Source of the DNA: Collinsella sp. | Lineage (GTDB): Bacteria; Actinomycetota; Coriobacteriia; Coriobacteriales; Coriobacteriaceae | DNA length: 64,000 nt | NCBI GenBank assembly: GCA_018368345.1 | Contig: JAGZEK010000010.1 | Location: 29,171-93,170 of the forward strand | Reading direction: 5' to 3' | Shown here: positions 25,055-33,566 of the stretch, one piece after another | Layout of the letters: the number at the start of each line of letters is the position of its first letter | Position numbering within the stretch: position 1 is the first letter of the stretch | The notes under the pieces: model-generated | Seen by the model: only the letters and a program-made list of their open reading frames with translations | Database searches by the model: none | What the model was told of the DNA's origin: nothing | Translations under genes and position numbers: made by a program

Positions 25055-26770
25055 CTATTGTGCCGAGCCCGCGACGGGCTCAAAATGCTTGTCCTTAACA
25101 GCCGCAGCCAGGCGATCGGCCAGGTTGCGCACGCGCGGATCCAGGCGTGCGGCGCCCGGATTGACAAAGAAGCGGGCCGTGCAGTCCATGATGCGCCCGG
25201 TAATGACCAGGTCGTTATCGCGCAGCGTAGCGCCCGTGGCGGTAATGTCTACGATGCGATCGGTCATGCCGACGATGGGCCCCAGCTCAATATTGCCATG
25301 CAGCGAAACGATGTCGGCGTTCACGCCGCGCTCGGCATACCAGGCACTCGCGATGCGCGGGTATTTGGTTGCCACGCGAAGCGACCCGCGACGGGCATAG
25401 TTGCGCTCGGCCTGACCGGCGCGCCATGCGGGCTCCGCCTCGATAAAGGTGCACAGGCCGTAGCCCAGATCGACCAGCTGTAGCAGGTTGAGGTCGGCCT
25501 CGATGAGCGAGTCCCAGCCGCAGATGCCGCAGTCGGCACCGCCGCAGCCCACAAAGGCGGGCGCGTCGCTGGGACGCACGATGACAAACTCGATATCGCC
25601 GACCGCGCCCTCGCCGGCACGCGTGTCGCGGCCGCGCACGATCAGGTGACGGCCGGGGTCACGCAGCTCAGAGACGTCCAGGCCCGCGGCCTCGAGCACG
25701 TCGAGCGTATCGGCCTTGAGTGAGCCCTTGGGCACGGCGATGCGCAGCGGGCCCTCGGCGCCACGGCCCGCGGCGTGATCGCCATCGGAAGCGGCGTCCT
25801 CGGCCGAAGTGCGCGCGGCCTCCAGGCGCTCGAGCGAAAAGGCGAAGCCCGCCGCCGGCACCTCGATACCGTCGCCAAATGCGCCGGTAAAGATGGAGTC
25901 ATAGCGTCCGCCCGAACCGACCGGATCGGGCAAGCCGCCGGCATAGGCCTTAAAGACCAGGCCCGTGTAGTAATCGAAAGAGTTCATGATAGAGAAGTCG
26001 AACGACAGCACCTGGGCGTCCTCGGGTGCCAGGCCCTCGACCAGGGCACGCAGCTCGCGCGTCAGCGGCGCGACGATACCGGCGGCCTCCAGCAGCGCGT
26101 CCACGCGGTCGAGTACCTCGGCACCGCCGTGCAGACGCGGCAGCTCGCTAATGGCGGCCTTGACGCCATCGGACTCGACGCTTGCCGCCACGTGGGCATC
26201 GAGGCCCACAAAGTCGTTGGCGTGCACGCAGCACAAGGCCTCGGCGGCCAGCTCGCGATCCTCGCACGCCGCGAGCAGCTCCTTAAACGGGCGCACGCTA
26301 CCTGCGATAATGCGCGCATCGGGCAGCGCCAGCTTGCGCACGGCCTCGGCCACGAGCGAGACAATCTCGACATCGCCCGCGGTATCGCCCGCACCGATAA
26401 GCTCAAAGCCCAGCTGCGTAAACTGACGCGAGCCACCGGCATTGCGCTGGCACTCGCGAACCACCGGCGCCTCATAGCGCAGGCGCAGGGGCAGGTCGGC
26501 CGCGCGCATGCGGGTCGAGACCAGACGCACGATCGGTAATGTGTTGTCGGGACGGACCACCAGCAGACGGCCATCATCGTCAAAAAGCTTAAACGGCGTG
26601 TCCGCGATGCGGCCGCCTTCCTCGAGTGAACCCTTGTCCTCGAGCAGCGGCGTTTCGACCGGAAGGTAATGATGCTCCCTGAAGCAGCCCTTCACCGTCA
26701 GCACAATCTCCTCGCGCGCCTGAGCCTCCTCGGGCAATATGTCCCGGAATCCCCACGGTGTGGCCGTCAT
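25055..26770 (-). CDS. HisZ-HisG fusion (ATP phosphoribosyltransferase, regulatory plus short catalytic subunit)
   Basis: A 571-residue fusion. Residues 1-325 form a HisZ domain, a class II HisRS-like paralog (PWGFRDILPEEAQAREE, VVRPDNTLPIVRLVSTR, QLGFELIGAG, YYTGLVFKAYAGGLPDPVG, GGRYDS). A hydrophilic linker (about 321-340) leads to a short-form HisG (341-571; LRIAVPKGSLKADTLDVLEA, GWDSLIEAD, PRP loop ITATGATLRDNDL). It catalyses the first, feedback-controlled step from ATP and PRPP. Short HisG normally needs a separate HisZ; here they are one polypeptide. It is the first gene of the operon. ATG at 26770 follows GAGGAGGCTCACCAG. Confidence 0.93.
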   Translation of the reverse strand: MTATPWGFRDILPEEAQAREEIVLTVKGCFREHHYLPVETPLLEDKGSLEEGGRIADTPFKLFDDDGRLLVVRPDNTLPIVRLVSTRMRAADLPLRLRYEAPVVRECQRNAGGSRQFTQLGFELIGAGDTAGDVEIVSLVAEAVRKLALPDARIIAGSVRPFKELLAACEDRELAAEALCCVHANDFVGLDAHVAASVESDGVKAAISELPRLHGGAEVLDRVDALLEAAGIVAPLTRELRALVEGLAPEDAQVLSFDFSIMNSFDYYTGLVFKAYAGGLPDPVGSGGRYDSIFTGAFGDGIEVPAAGFAFSLERLEAARTSAEDAASDGDHAAGRGAEGPLRIAVPKGSLKADTLDVLEAAGLDVSELRDPGRHLIVRGRDTRAGEGAVGDIEFVIVRPSDAPAFVGCGGADCGICGWDSLIEADLNLLQLVDLGYGLCTFIEAEPAWRAGQAERNYARRGSLRVATKYPRIASAWYAERGVNADIVSLHGNIELGPIVGMTDRIVDITATGATLRDNDLVITGRIMDCTARFFVNPGAARLDPRVRNLADRLAAAVKDKHFEPVAGSAQ

Positions 26771-26806
26771 CTGGTGAGCCTCCTCATGCTGTGTTTCACA
26801 TAGAGC

Positions 26807-26850
26807 AGAAGACCGGCATAGCTCCGCCGGTCTTCTGGGTACTTTAGCAT
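26807..26850 (-). promoter_or_regulatory. his operon promoter -10 and leader hairpin
   Basis: On the minus strand a TATGCT -10 like hexamer lies near 26845-26850. A perfect 11-bp stem follows immediately (AGAAGACCGGC, 26807-26817, with GCCGGTCTTCT, 26826-26836). There is no U-tract and no His-rich leader peptide, so it is not a classical his attenuator. The hairpin may protect the 5' end or bind a factor. Confidence 0.45.
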
Positions 26851-27015
26851 ACTAGAGTGCTTGCGGGGAGAATCGTCTCTCACGGCTCACAGCGTATTCA
26901 TTTGGAAACATTGGAACGGATTGCCCGCGACCCGCCTCTACAACGAAGGGCATCGACAGTCCATCCGAAAAAACGTCCGAGCTCCCGCTCGCTCAGCGGA
27001 AGAGTTTACAGACGA

Positions 27016-27090
27016 GGGCCGGGGAGGCGTGCTTTGTTTTGAGAAGTGGGCTCCGCGAACTTCTCAAAACAAAGCACGCCTCCCCGGCCC
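27016..27090. repeat. Long palindrome, family 2 copy A
   Basis: Perfect 32-bp arms (27016-27047 and 27059-27090) flank the 11-nt loop GGGCTCCGCGA. The inner arm ends GAGAAGT/ACTTCTC. The trailing box GGCAATGTAAT then TTGGCTGACCAAAG is shared with copy B. It lies in the 411-base gap between the his promoter and the AEC gene 3' end; the rest of the gap holds the box CCAGCGCGAGACCGTCCC just before the AEC stop (27182) and no gene. Confidence 0.9.
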
Positions 27091-27181
27091 CGGCAATGTA
27101 ATTTTGGCTGACCAAAGGAAAATGCGCAGCCCCAAGGCCGCCCAGCCGGGCAAGGCCCCAGCGCGAGACCGTCCCGAATGC

Positions 27182-28120
27182 CTACCCGCACAGTGTGGCT
27201 ACGAGTGGGATGGTCAAAATGGAGCAGATGATCGACAAAAACGTGCACTGCATCATGGGGCGTGCATCCTTGCCGTATTGTAGGCAGTACAGCGTACCGT
27301 TGCTGCCCACCGGCATTGCCATCTCGAGCACAAGCGTCGCGATAAACATGGGCGTCATGCCGGGCCACAAGCGCGCGACGGCAAGACATGCCACCGGCAC
27401 GACAACCAGGCGAAACGCCACGGCGACATAGGCGCGCCAGTTGGTGAGCATCTCGAGCGGACGGTACTTGGCGATAGACGATCCCATGAGCAACAATGCC
27501 GCTGGAGTGGTCATGGTGCCAACGATGGAAATCGAGTCGCCCAACACGCCCCAATCGGTCCATCCGGTTAGCACGATCCCAAGCACAACAGCACTTGCAA
27601 TGAGACCAGGACTCTTGCAGCAGGCGGCAATATTGCGCATCTGCTTTTTAAGGCCGCCATCCATTCCGCTAAATAACATGGCACCGACGGTAAACATAAG
27701 AAGGTTTAGGGGGATAAGCGCAATCGATGCATACAACAGCGCTTGTTTTCCCAACACCGCCGAAATAACCGGAAAACCGATAAACCCGGCATTACCGAAA
27801 AGCACGGCGAAGCGATACGAGCATTCTGTCCCTTTGGGAACGCGAAGAGCAGCGGTGACAGCAAACGCGATAACGGTCGCCACCACATACATCACAAAGG
27901 ACAGACCCATGAGCGAAAACGTCTCGGCAATGCTCGGAAGCTTCACATCATCGCCCAGCGCTGACGAAAGCACCAAGCACGGTAGCGCCACCTGCAACAG
28001 CAGATGCGACAGCTCGCGCTCGAACTCCGCTTTCATAAACCCCAGCTTGGCGATACACCACCCCAACAAAATAGGCAGCGAAACCGTCAACATCTGAAGC
28101 GCCACACTCGTAAAGCTCAT
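27182..28120 (-). CDS. AEC-family (auxin efflux carrier) permease
   Basis: A 312-residue polytopic membrane protein with about ten hydrophobic helices in a five-plus-five arrangement. It begins VALQMLTVSLPILLGWCIAK and has the family-type CKSPGLIASAVVLGIVLTG and GTLYCLQYGKDARPMMQCTF. AEC members export or import organic acids such as malate or malonate; the substrate here is unknown. The gene follows phosphoketolase after 320 nt of palindromes and may be expressed with it. Ribosome binding site AAGGGGGAAGC. Confidence 0.88.
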   Translation of the reverse strand: MSFTSVALQMLTVSLPILLGWCIAKLGFMKAEFERELSHLLLQVALPCLVLSSALGDDVKLPSIAETFSLMGLSFVMYVVATVIAFAVTAALRVPKGTECSYRFAVLFGNAGFIGFPVISAVLGKQALLYASIALIPLNLLMFTVGAMLFSGMDGGLKKQMRNIAACCKSPGLIASAVVLGIVLTGWTDWGVLGDSISIVGTMTTPAALLLMGSSIAKYRPLEMLTNWRAYVAVAFRLVVVPVACLAVARLWPGMTPMFIATLVLEMAMPVGSNGTLYCLQYGKDARPMMQCTFLSIICSILTIPLVATLCG

Positions 28121-28144
28121 GCTTCCCCCTTATCTATTCCACGA

Positions 28145-28217
28145 GGGCCGGGGCGCCTGCTTTGTTTTGAGAAGTGGGCTTCGCGAACTTCTTAAAACAA
28201 AGCAGGCACCCCGGCCC
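28145..28217. repeat. Long palindrome, family 2 copy B
   Basis: 31-bp arms (28145-28175 and 28187-28217) with two mismatches that are G-U compatible on one strand, around the loop GGGCTTCGCGA. It lies 24 nt upstream of the AEC start, followed by the box GGCAATGTAATC/TTGGCTGACCAAAG. Confidence 0.9.
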
Positions 28218-28329
28218 CGGCAATGTAATCTTGGCTGACCAAAGCTAGATGCACGGTTTTCAAGGAAGTAGCAGCCGTGTCCCCATTACATAAAAAATAA
28301 TCAGCCCCCGCATATCGAAACGGTCGAGA

Positions 28330-28414
28330 GGGCCGCCTCCGGGCTGGTGCCCTTCCTCGGAGAAGTTCGCGAAGCCCACTTCTCCGAGGAAGGGCACCAG
28401 CCCGGAGGCGGCCC
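28330..28414. repeat. Long palindrome, family 2 copy C
   Basis: Perfect 37-bp arms (28330-28366 and 28378-28414) around the loop TCGCGAAGCCC, the reverse complement of the copy B loop, so it is inverted relative to A and B. It sits 27 nt past the phosphoketolase stop; the intervening box CCAGCGCGAGATCGTCCC is also present at the AEC 3' end. The gap 28121-28441 holds only copies B and C and short unique sequence. Confidence 0.9.
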
Positions 28415-28441
28415 CAGCGCGAGATCGTCCCGGATGCCTAT

Positions 28442-30970
28442 CTACTCGTTGTCGCCCGCGGTCATCTGCGTTGCGGAGAGCGCGCCGTCGGCTGCTGTTG
28501 CGGCTGCGGCGTCGGGCCAGACCCAGTCGGTAAAGGCCGGGTGATCGTAGCCCTCATCGCACGCGAACTCGAAGGCCTCGGTGCGGAATGCCTCCCACTT
28601 ATCAATCTGCTCCGCAAACTTATCGGCGTCGACCAGGCGCAGCACGTCGGCGGCCAGTGCCCAGCGGTCCATGTTGTTCAGGCGCAGCATGTCGAACGGC
28701 GTTGTCGTGGAGCCTTTCTCCTCGTAGCCGTGGACGCGGAAGGCATCGTGGCCGGGGCGGTTCCAAATCAGACGGCGAATCGTGCCGGCATAAGCGTGGA
28801 ACGCGAAGAGGACGGGCTTCTCGCCGCAGCCGAACAGCTCAGCCCAGCGCTCGTCGCTGAGAGCCTGGTCGTTCTCGCAGACGTTCTGGATCTTGAGCAG
28901 GTCGACCACGTTGACGAACCATACCTTGATGCCCAGCTCGCGCAGCATGTCGGTTGCAGCCAGAGCCTCAAGCGTCGGCACGTCACCGCAGGTGGCGACC
29001 ACGATGTCGGCCTCGGCGAGCGAATCGGCGGTCGATGCCCACTCCCAGGTCGCAACGCCCTCGGCGAGCTCCGCCTTGGCCTCGTCGACCGTCTGGAAGG
29101 TCGGAGCAGGCTGCTTGCCGCAGAAGATGGCGTTGACGCAGTCAGTGGACTGGTAGACGCGCTCGGCCACGGCGAGAGCCATGTTGGCGTCGGCCGGATA
29201 GTAGGCGTTTACGATGTGCGTGTCGTTGGCCTTGTTGAGCAGCAGGTCGATAAAGCCGGGGTCCTGATGCGAGAAGCCGTTGTGGTCCTGACGCCAGACG
29301 TGGCTCGACAGCAAAATGTTAAGGCCGCTGATGGGGGCACGCCACGGAATCTCGCGCTTGGTAGCCTCGAGCCACTTGCAGTGCTGGTTGACCATGGAGT
29401 CGACCACATGGACAAAGCTCTCGTAGGAGCTCCACACGCCGGAACGGCCAGTGAGCACGTAGGCCTCGAGGAAGCCCTCGCATTGGTGCTCGGACAGCTG
29501 CTCGACGACCTTACCGGAGCCTGCCAGCAGCTCGTCGTTGGCCTCGTCCTCGTAGAAGCCGGCGTCCCACTGCTTCTTGGTCACCTTGTAGGCAGCCTGC
29601 AGACGGTTGGACGCGGTCTCGTCGGGACCAAAGATGCGGAAGTCATCCATGTTCTTGGCCAGAACGTCGGCAGTGTACTCACCAAAGACGCGGGCGGCCT
29701 CGGTGGAGCCCCAGCCATGACCCTTAGTTGCGACGGGGACCTCGTGGGCATGAATATCGGGCAGCTCGAGCTCGCGACGCACCTTACCGCCGTTCGCGTT
29801 GGGGTTGGCGCCGATGCGCAACTCGCCGGTCGGCATAAAGGCCGTCACCTCGGGGCGCACCTGGCCCTCGGGCGTAAAGAGCTCCTCGGGCTTGTAGGAA
29901 CGCAGCCACTCGCGCAGCACGCGGAAGTGCTCGTGGGTGTCCTTGGCACTCGCCAGCGGCACCTGATGCGCGCGCCAGGAGTCCTCGGTCTTCTTACCGT
30001 CGATGTGCTTGGGGCAAGTCCAGCCCTTGGGCGTACGGAACACAATCATGGGGTAGGCCGGGCGGACCACGGTCTCGCCTGAGGCGGCCTGGGCCTGCGC
30101 GGTGGCCTTGATGTCACAAATCTCATCGAAGACCTGCTCAAACAGGGCAGCGAAACGCGCATGAATGCTTGCGTGGCTCTCGTCGTCAAAGCCGGCGACA
30201 AAGAAGTGCGGCTTATAGCCCATGCCCTCAAAGAACTTGGTGAGCTCCTCATCGGACACGCGGGCAAGGATGGTGGGGTTGGCGATCTTGTAGCCGTTGA
30301 GGTGCAGGATCGGCAGGACGATGCCGTCGGTTGCCGGGTTCACGAGCTTGTTGGACTGCCAAGAGGTCGCGAGCGGACCGGTCTCGGACTCGCCGTCGCC
30401 CACCACGGCCACGGCCAGCAGGCTCGGGTTGTCCATAACGGCACCGTAAGCGTGGCTGAGCGTGTAGCCGAGCTCGCCGCCCTCGTGGATGGAACCGGGC
30501 GTCTCGGGCGCAAAGTGGCTCGGGATGCCGCCGGGATAGGAGAACTGGCGGAAGAACTTCTGCAGGCCGGCCTCGTCATTGGTGATGTCGGGGCGAATCT
30601 CGCGGTAGGTGCCGTCGAGCAGCGACTGAGCAGTACCGGCGGGGCCACCGTGACCAGGGCCCATCAAGAAGATAGCGTTCTGGTTGTGGTCGGCGATCAG
30701 TCGATTGACGTGACCGAACAGGAAGTTGATGCCGGGCGTGGTGCCCCAGTGGCCAACCAAGCGGTGCTTAACGTCCGGACGACCGAAGTCGCGCACCTCA
30801 CCGGTTTTCTCATCAACAAAGTCGGGGCGCATTAGCGGGTTAGAGCGAAGGTAGATCTGACCGACGGACAGATAGTTCGATGCGCGCCAATACAGGTCGA
30901 CGCCCTCGAGCTCGGAAGCCGGCACCTCGTGGCCCAGCTTTTGCCACGGCGTCCCCAGTGTTTTAGCCAT
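28442..30970 (-). CDS. xfp: Xylulose-5-phosphate/fructose-6-phosphate phosphoketolase
   Basis: An 842-residue ThDP-dependent enzyme that makes acetyl phosphate from xylulose-5-P (and possibly fructose-6-P). The N terminus has YWRASNYLSVGQIYLRSNPL and the ThDP site VGDGESETGPLATSWQSNK. Other segments are IVFRTPKGWTCPKHIDGKK, GLNILLSSHVWRQDHNGFSH with QDPGFID, and IWNRPGHDAFRVHGYEEKGS. The length and motifs fit the Xfp family; dual specificity cannot be judged. Two LacI-type operators lie in its promoter, and a LacI-family gene is immediately upstream, so sugar-dependent repression is likely. Confidence 0.97.
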   Translation of the reverse strand: MAKTLGTPWQKLGHEVPASELEGVDLYWRASNYLSVGQIYLRSNPLMRPDFVDEKTGEVRDFGRPDVKHRLVGHWGTTPGINFLFGHVNRLIADHNQNAIFLMGPGHGGPAGTAQSLLDGTYREIRPDITNDEAGLQKFFRQFSYPGGIPSHFAPETPGSIHEGGELGYTLSHAYGAVMDNPSLLAVAVVGDGESETGPLATSWQSNKLVNPATDGIVLPILHLNGYKIANPTILARVSDEELTKFFEGMGYKPHFFVAGFDDESHASIHARFAALFEQVFDEICDIKATAQAQAASGETVVRPAYPMIVFRTPKGWTCPKHIDGKKTEDSWRAHQVPLASAKDTHEHFRVLREWLRSYKPEELFTPEGQVRPEVTAFMPTGELRIGANPNANGGKVRRELELPDIHAHEVPVATKGHGWGSTEAARVFGEYTADVLAKNMDDFRIFGPDETASNRLQAAYKVTKKQWDAGFYEDEANDELLAGSGKVVEQLSEHQCEGFLEAYVLTGRSGVWSSYESFVHVVDSMVNQHCKWLEATKREIPWRAPISGLNILLSSHVWRQDHNGFSHQDPGFIDLLLNKANDTHIVNAYYPADANMALAVAERVYQSTDCVNAIFCGKQPAPTFQTVDEAKAELAEGVATWEWASTADSLAEADIVVATCGDVPTLEALAATDMLRELGIKVWFVNVVDLLKIQNVCENDQALSDERWAELFGCGEKPVLFAFHAYAGTIRRLIWNRPGHDAFRVHGYEEKGSTTTPFDMLRLNNMDRWALAADVLRLVDADKFAEQIDKWEAFRTEAFEFACDEGYDHPAFTDWVWPDAAAATAADGALSATQMTAGDNE

Positions 30971-31039
30971 TGTTTATGTCCCTTCGCTGTGCGGTCACCC
31001 TCCAATACGGCAACCTTTCGTTGGGACCAGTATATTTGC

Positions 31040-31072
31040 TAAAACGTTTTATCATGGTGAAAAAACGTTTTA
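31040..31072. promoter_or_regulatory. Pair of LacI-family operators in the xfp promoter
   Basis: TAAAACGTTTTA (31040-31051) and AAAACGTTTT (core 31062-31071) are palindromes whose centres lie 21 bp apart, two helical turns, about 70-100 bp upstream of xfp. A third, TAAACGTGTTTA (31166-31177), lies at the 3' end of the regulator gene. The central CG is typical of LacI-family sites. Confidence 0.75.
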
Positions 31073-31174
31073 CCACCCTTATCAATCCCATCGATTAGCA
31101 AAACGCGACATTCACCTGCGGCGTTGATTGTCACAGGTGCTCCACATTCGGTCTCTGCAAATTGGTAAACGTGT

Positions 31175-32203
31175 TTAGTTGTGTTTAGTAAGCTCGAGCA
31201 CGCTGTCCTTAACGATAAGCTCCGGCTCCAGAACGACCTCTTCGGCACGCCTGCCGCCCCTACCGGCAAGACGCTTGGACATGCAGCCAAAAGCATGCTC
31301 CGCAAGGACACCAGGGTCCTGCTCAATCGCGGTCAGCGCCGGCTCAAAGAGAACGTCGGCCGCCGAGTTGTCATAGCTCACCACCGAGATATCGCCCGGG
31401 ATGCTCTTCCCCATCTCGTGCAAGCGCTTGAGCAAACCGAGGGCAATGTTATCCGAGCTTGCGAACACGGCAGTGGCGTCAGTTGCGAGCACTGCCTCCG
31501 AGGCCTCGTATGCGCTCGGAATGTAGTACTCGCTCTCAAACTCCAAACGCGCGTCGATCGGCAGGCCAACCTCGCGCAGCGCGCGCTCATAGCCGGCAAG
31601 TCGCTTGCGACCCGTATTGGAACGGCGGGCATTAACCAGGCAGGCGATGCGGCGATGACCTTGCTCGATCAGATAGCGGGTGGCCATATAGCCGCCCATC
31701 TCGTGGTCGAACATCACCTTGTCGCACTCGAGCCCCTCAATGGCACGGTCGACCATTACGGCCGGGATGGGCAGGTGGCTGACTTCTTCGCGCAGGGCGC
31801 GGTCATCGGAGAACTCGTCACCCACCACCAGGAAGACGCCATCAACGCCGCGCGTCACCAGCTGGCGCAGCAGCTCCAGATCGTCATCGGCGCTTCCGCC
31901 CGAGCTGGTAATGAAGAGCGCATAACCGTCCTCGCGGCAGCGCTTTTCCAGGCTACCGGCGAGCGAGGCAAAAAAGCGGCTCTCGATGGTAGGGACGATA
32001 AGGCCCAGCGTGCGCGACTCGCGCATGACCAGGCTGCGCGCAATCTGGTTGGGAACATAGTGGTTGCGCGCCGCGACCTCTTTGATGAGCTTGCGGTTTT
32101 CTTCCGAGATGCGACAGGGCCGATTATTGAGAACAAGCGAGACCGACGAGGGGGAAAGCCCCACCTCCTGGGCGATCTGCTTGAGAGTGACTTTGTTGGC
32201 CAT
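31175..32203 (-). CDS. LacI-family transcriptional regulator
   Basis: A 342-residue repressor-type protein. The N-terminal helix-turn-helix and hinge are VTLKQIAQEVGLSPSSVSLV, LNNRPCRISEE and NQIARSLVMRESRTLGLIVP. A periplasmic-binding-protein-like effector domain (about 62-330) follows. The effector is unknown, perhaps a sugar or sugar phosphate. It lies upstream of xfp on the same strand, and AAAACGTTTT palindromes sit in the xfp promoter, so xfp and possibly itself are likely targets. ATG follows GGAAGGAGCGAG. Confidence 0.9.
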   Translation of the reverse strand: MANKVTLKQIAQEVGLSPSSVSLVLNNRPCRISEENRKLIKEVAARNHYVPNQIARSLVMRESRTLGLIVPTIESRFFASLAGSLEKRCREDGYALFITSSGGSADDDLELLRQLVTRGVDGVFLVVGDEFSDDRALREEVSHLPIPAVMVDRAIEGLECDKVMFDHEMGGYMATRYLIEQGHRRIACLVNARRSNTGRKRLAGYERALREVGLPIDARLEFESEYYIPSAYEASEAVLATDATAVFASSDNIALGLLKRLHEMGKSIPGDISVVSYDNSAADVLFEPALTAIEQDPGVLAEHAFGCMSKRLAGRGGRRAEEVVLEPELIVKDSVLELTKHN

Positions 32204-32337
32204 CTCGCTCCTTCCGGGTTTACGCGCAATCTCTTGAAAGTATAGCGACTACCCCTCTACCTCGGTGATAAACACTTTACCAATCCGGTGGACGGCTGTT
32301 TTATCGCCGCCAGCGCACCAAATCCGTCCGGGTGGGG

Positions 32338-32343
32338 TATATT
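32338..32343 (+). promoter_or_regulatory. Candidate -10 element for murB
   Basis: TATATT lies 44 nt upstream of the murB ATG in the divergent spacer. The -35 is not clear. Confidence 0.4.
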
Positions 32344-32386
32344 GCAATCGATTGATGACAACGACCACCAAAAGGCGGATATCCGT

Positions 32387-33349
32387 ATGCACGAGAACGA
32401 TTTTTTTAACGAGGACCTGCTGTGCGCGCTCGCTGGCGTTGCCGGCGAGGACAACGTGCTGATGAGCGAGCCCATGCGCGAGCACACCACGTTTAAGATC
32501 GGCGGTCCGGCCGACGTCTTTGTCACGCCCGATACTGAGCAGGGCCTCGTCGCCACGCTCGATACCTGCTATCGCTGCAATCTACCACTCACCATCGTGG
32601 GCAACGGCTCCGACTTGCTCGTCGGCGACAAGGGCATCCGCGGCGTCGTCGTAGCGCTGGGCGAGGGCCTCTCCGACATTACGGTCGACGGCACGCACGT
32701 CACGGCGGCAGCCGGCGCCTTGCTTTCCGATGTCGCAGCCGCGGCAGCCGAGGCCGGCCTTACCGGCATGGAGCCCATCTCGGGCATTCCCGGATCGGTC
32801 GGCGGTGCCTGCTACATGAACGCCGGAGCATACGGCGCTTGCATGGCCGATGTGCTGGAGTCCGTGCGCGTCTACAAGCCCGCACGCATGCTCGACGACG
32901 GCACCCGCGGTAGCGGCAGCATTATCGAGTTCGATGTCGATGAGCTCAACCTGGGCTATCGCAAGAGCCGCATTGCCGACGACGGTTTCATCGTGCTTTC
33001 GGCCACTTTCAATCTCGCCCCGGGCAACGCCGCGATGATCAAGGCCGACATGGACGACTACTGCCAGCGCCGCGAGGACAAGCAGCCGCTCGACATGCCG
33101 AGTGCCGGCTCCACCTTCAAGCGCCCCGAGGGCTACTTTGCCGGCAAGCTCATCATGGACGCCGGCCTGCGAGGACACGCCATCGGCGGCGCGCAGGTGA
33201 GCGAAAAGCACTGCGGCTTCATCGTCAACGCCGACCACGCCACCGCCGCCGATGTCGACGAACTCATCCGCCACATCCAAACAACCGTCAAAGACCAATT
33301 CGACGTAGACCTCGAACCCGAAGTCCACCGAGTCGGCGAATTCCTCTAA
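32387..33349 (+). CDS. murB: UDP-N-acetylenolpyruvoylglucosamine reductase
   Basis: A 320-residue FAD enzyme reducing enolpyruvyl-UDP-GlcNAc to UDP-MurNAc in peptidoglycan synthesis. Motifs are HTTFKIGGPADVFVTP, VGNGSDLLVGDKGIRG, GIPGSVGGACYMNAGAYG, the catalytic Ser region MPSAGSTFKRPEGYFAGKLI and the C-terminal catalytic Glu in LEPEVHRVG. It is a type II MurB by layout. The start at 32387 (MHENDFFNED) was chosen because upstream codons lack family similarity. It is divergent from the LacI gene and ends at a strong terminator. Confidence 0.96.
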   Translation: MHENDFFNEDLLCALAGVAGEDNVLMSEPMREHTTFKIGGPADVFVTPDTEQGLVATLDTCYRCNLPLTIVGNGSDLLVGDKGIRGVVVALGEGLSDITVDGTHVTAAAGALLSDVAAAAAEAGLTGMEPISGIPGSVGGACYMNAGAYGACMADVLESVRVYKPARMLDDGTRGSGSIIEFDVDELNLGYRKSRIADDGFIVLSATFNLAPGNAAMIKADMDDYCQRREDKQPLDMPSAGSTFKRPEGYFAGKLIMDAGLRGHAIGGAQVSEKHCGFIVNADHATAADVDELIRHIQTTVKDQFDVDLEPEVHRVGEFL

Positions 33350-33353
33350 AAAA

Positions 33354-33385
33354 GAAGGCCCCGAAAGGGGCCTTCACTTTCTTTT
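33354..33385 (+). terminator. murB terminator
   Basis: GAAGGCCCC-GAAA-GGGGCCTTC (33354-33375), then ACTTTCTTTT. Confidence 0.92.
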
Positions 33386-33427
33386 ATTCAGACAACCAAT
33401 CCGGTGCGTAGCGCCCCGAACCCAAGA

Positions 33428-33558
33428 GGGCCGGGACTGTCCGAGAGGCATAAGGTTGATCGCGAGTTCCGCACGAGCCGGAGAGCACTTAATGTGCTCT
33501 CCGTGCGAGCAGGACTGTCCGAGCAGGCAACCTTATGCCTCTCGGACAGTCCCGGCCC
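33428..33558. repeat. Long palindrome, family 1 copy 1
   Basis: Perfect 31-bp outer arms (33428-33458 and 33528-33558). The core is ATCGCGAGTTCCGCAC, then an inner stem GGAGAGCAC-TTAAT-GTGCTCTCC, then GCAGGACTGTCCGAGCAGG. The element ends 8 nt from the stop codon of the minus-strand hydrolase gene. Confidence 0.92.
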
Positions 33559-33566
33559 AACTTGCG

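Noticed and set aside
26771..26860. T-box or His-leader-peptide attenuator upstream of the his operon
   Set aside because: No T-box sequence, no run of His codons, and the hairpin lacks a U-tract.
28541..30082. 513-codon plus-strand frame opposite phosphoketolase
   Set aside because: Shadow of xfp; no domains or suitable ribosome binding site.
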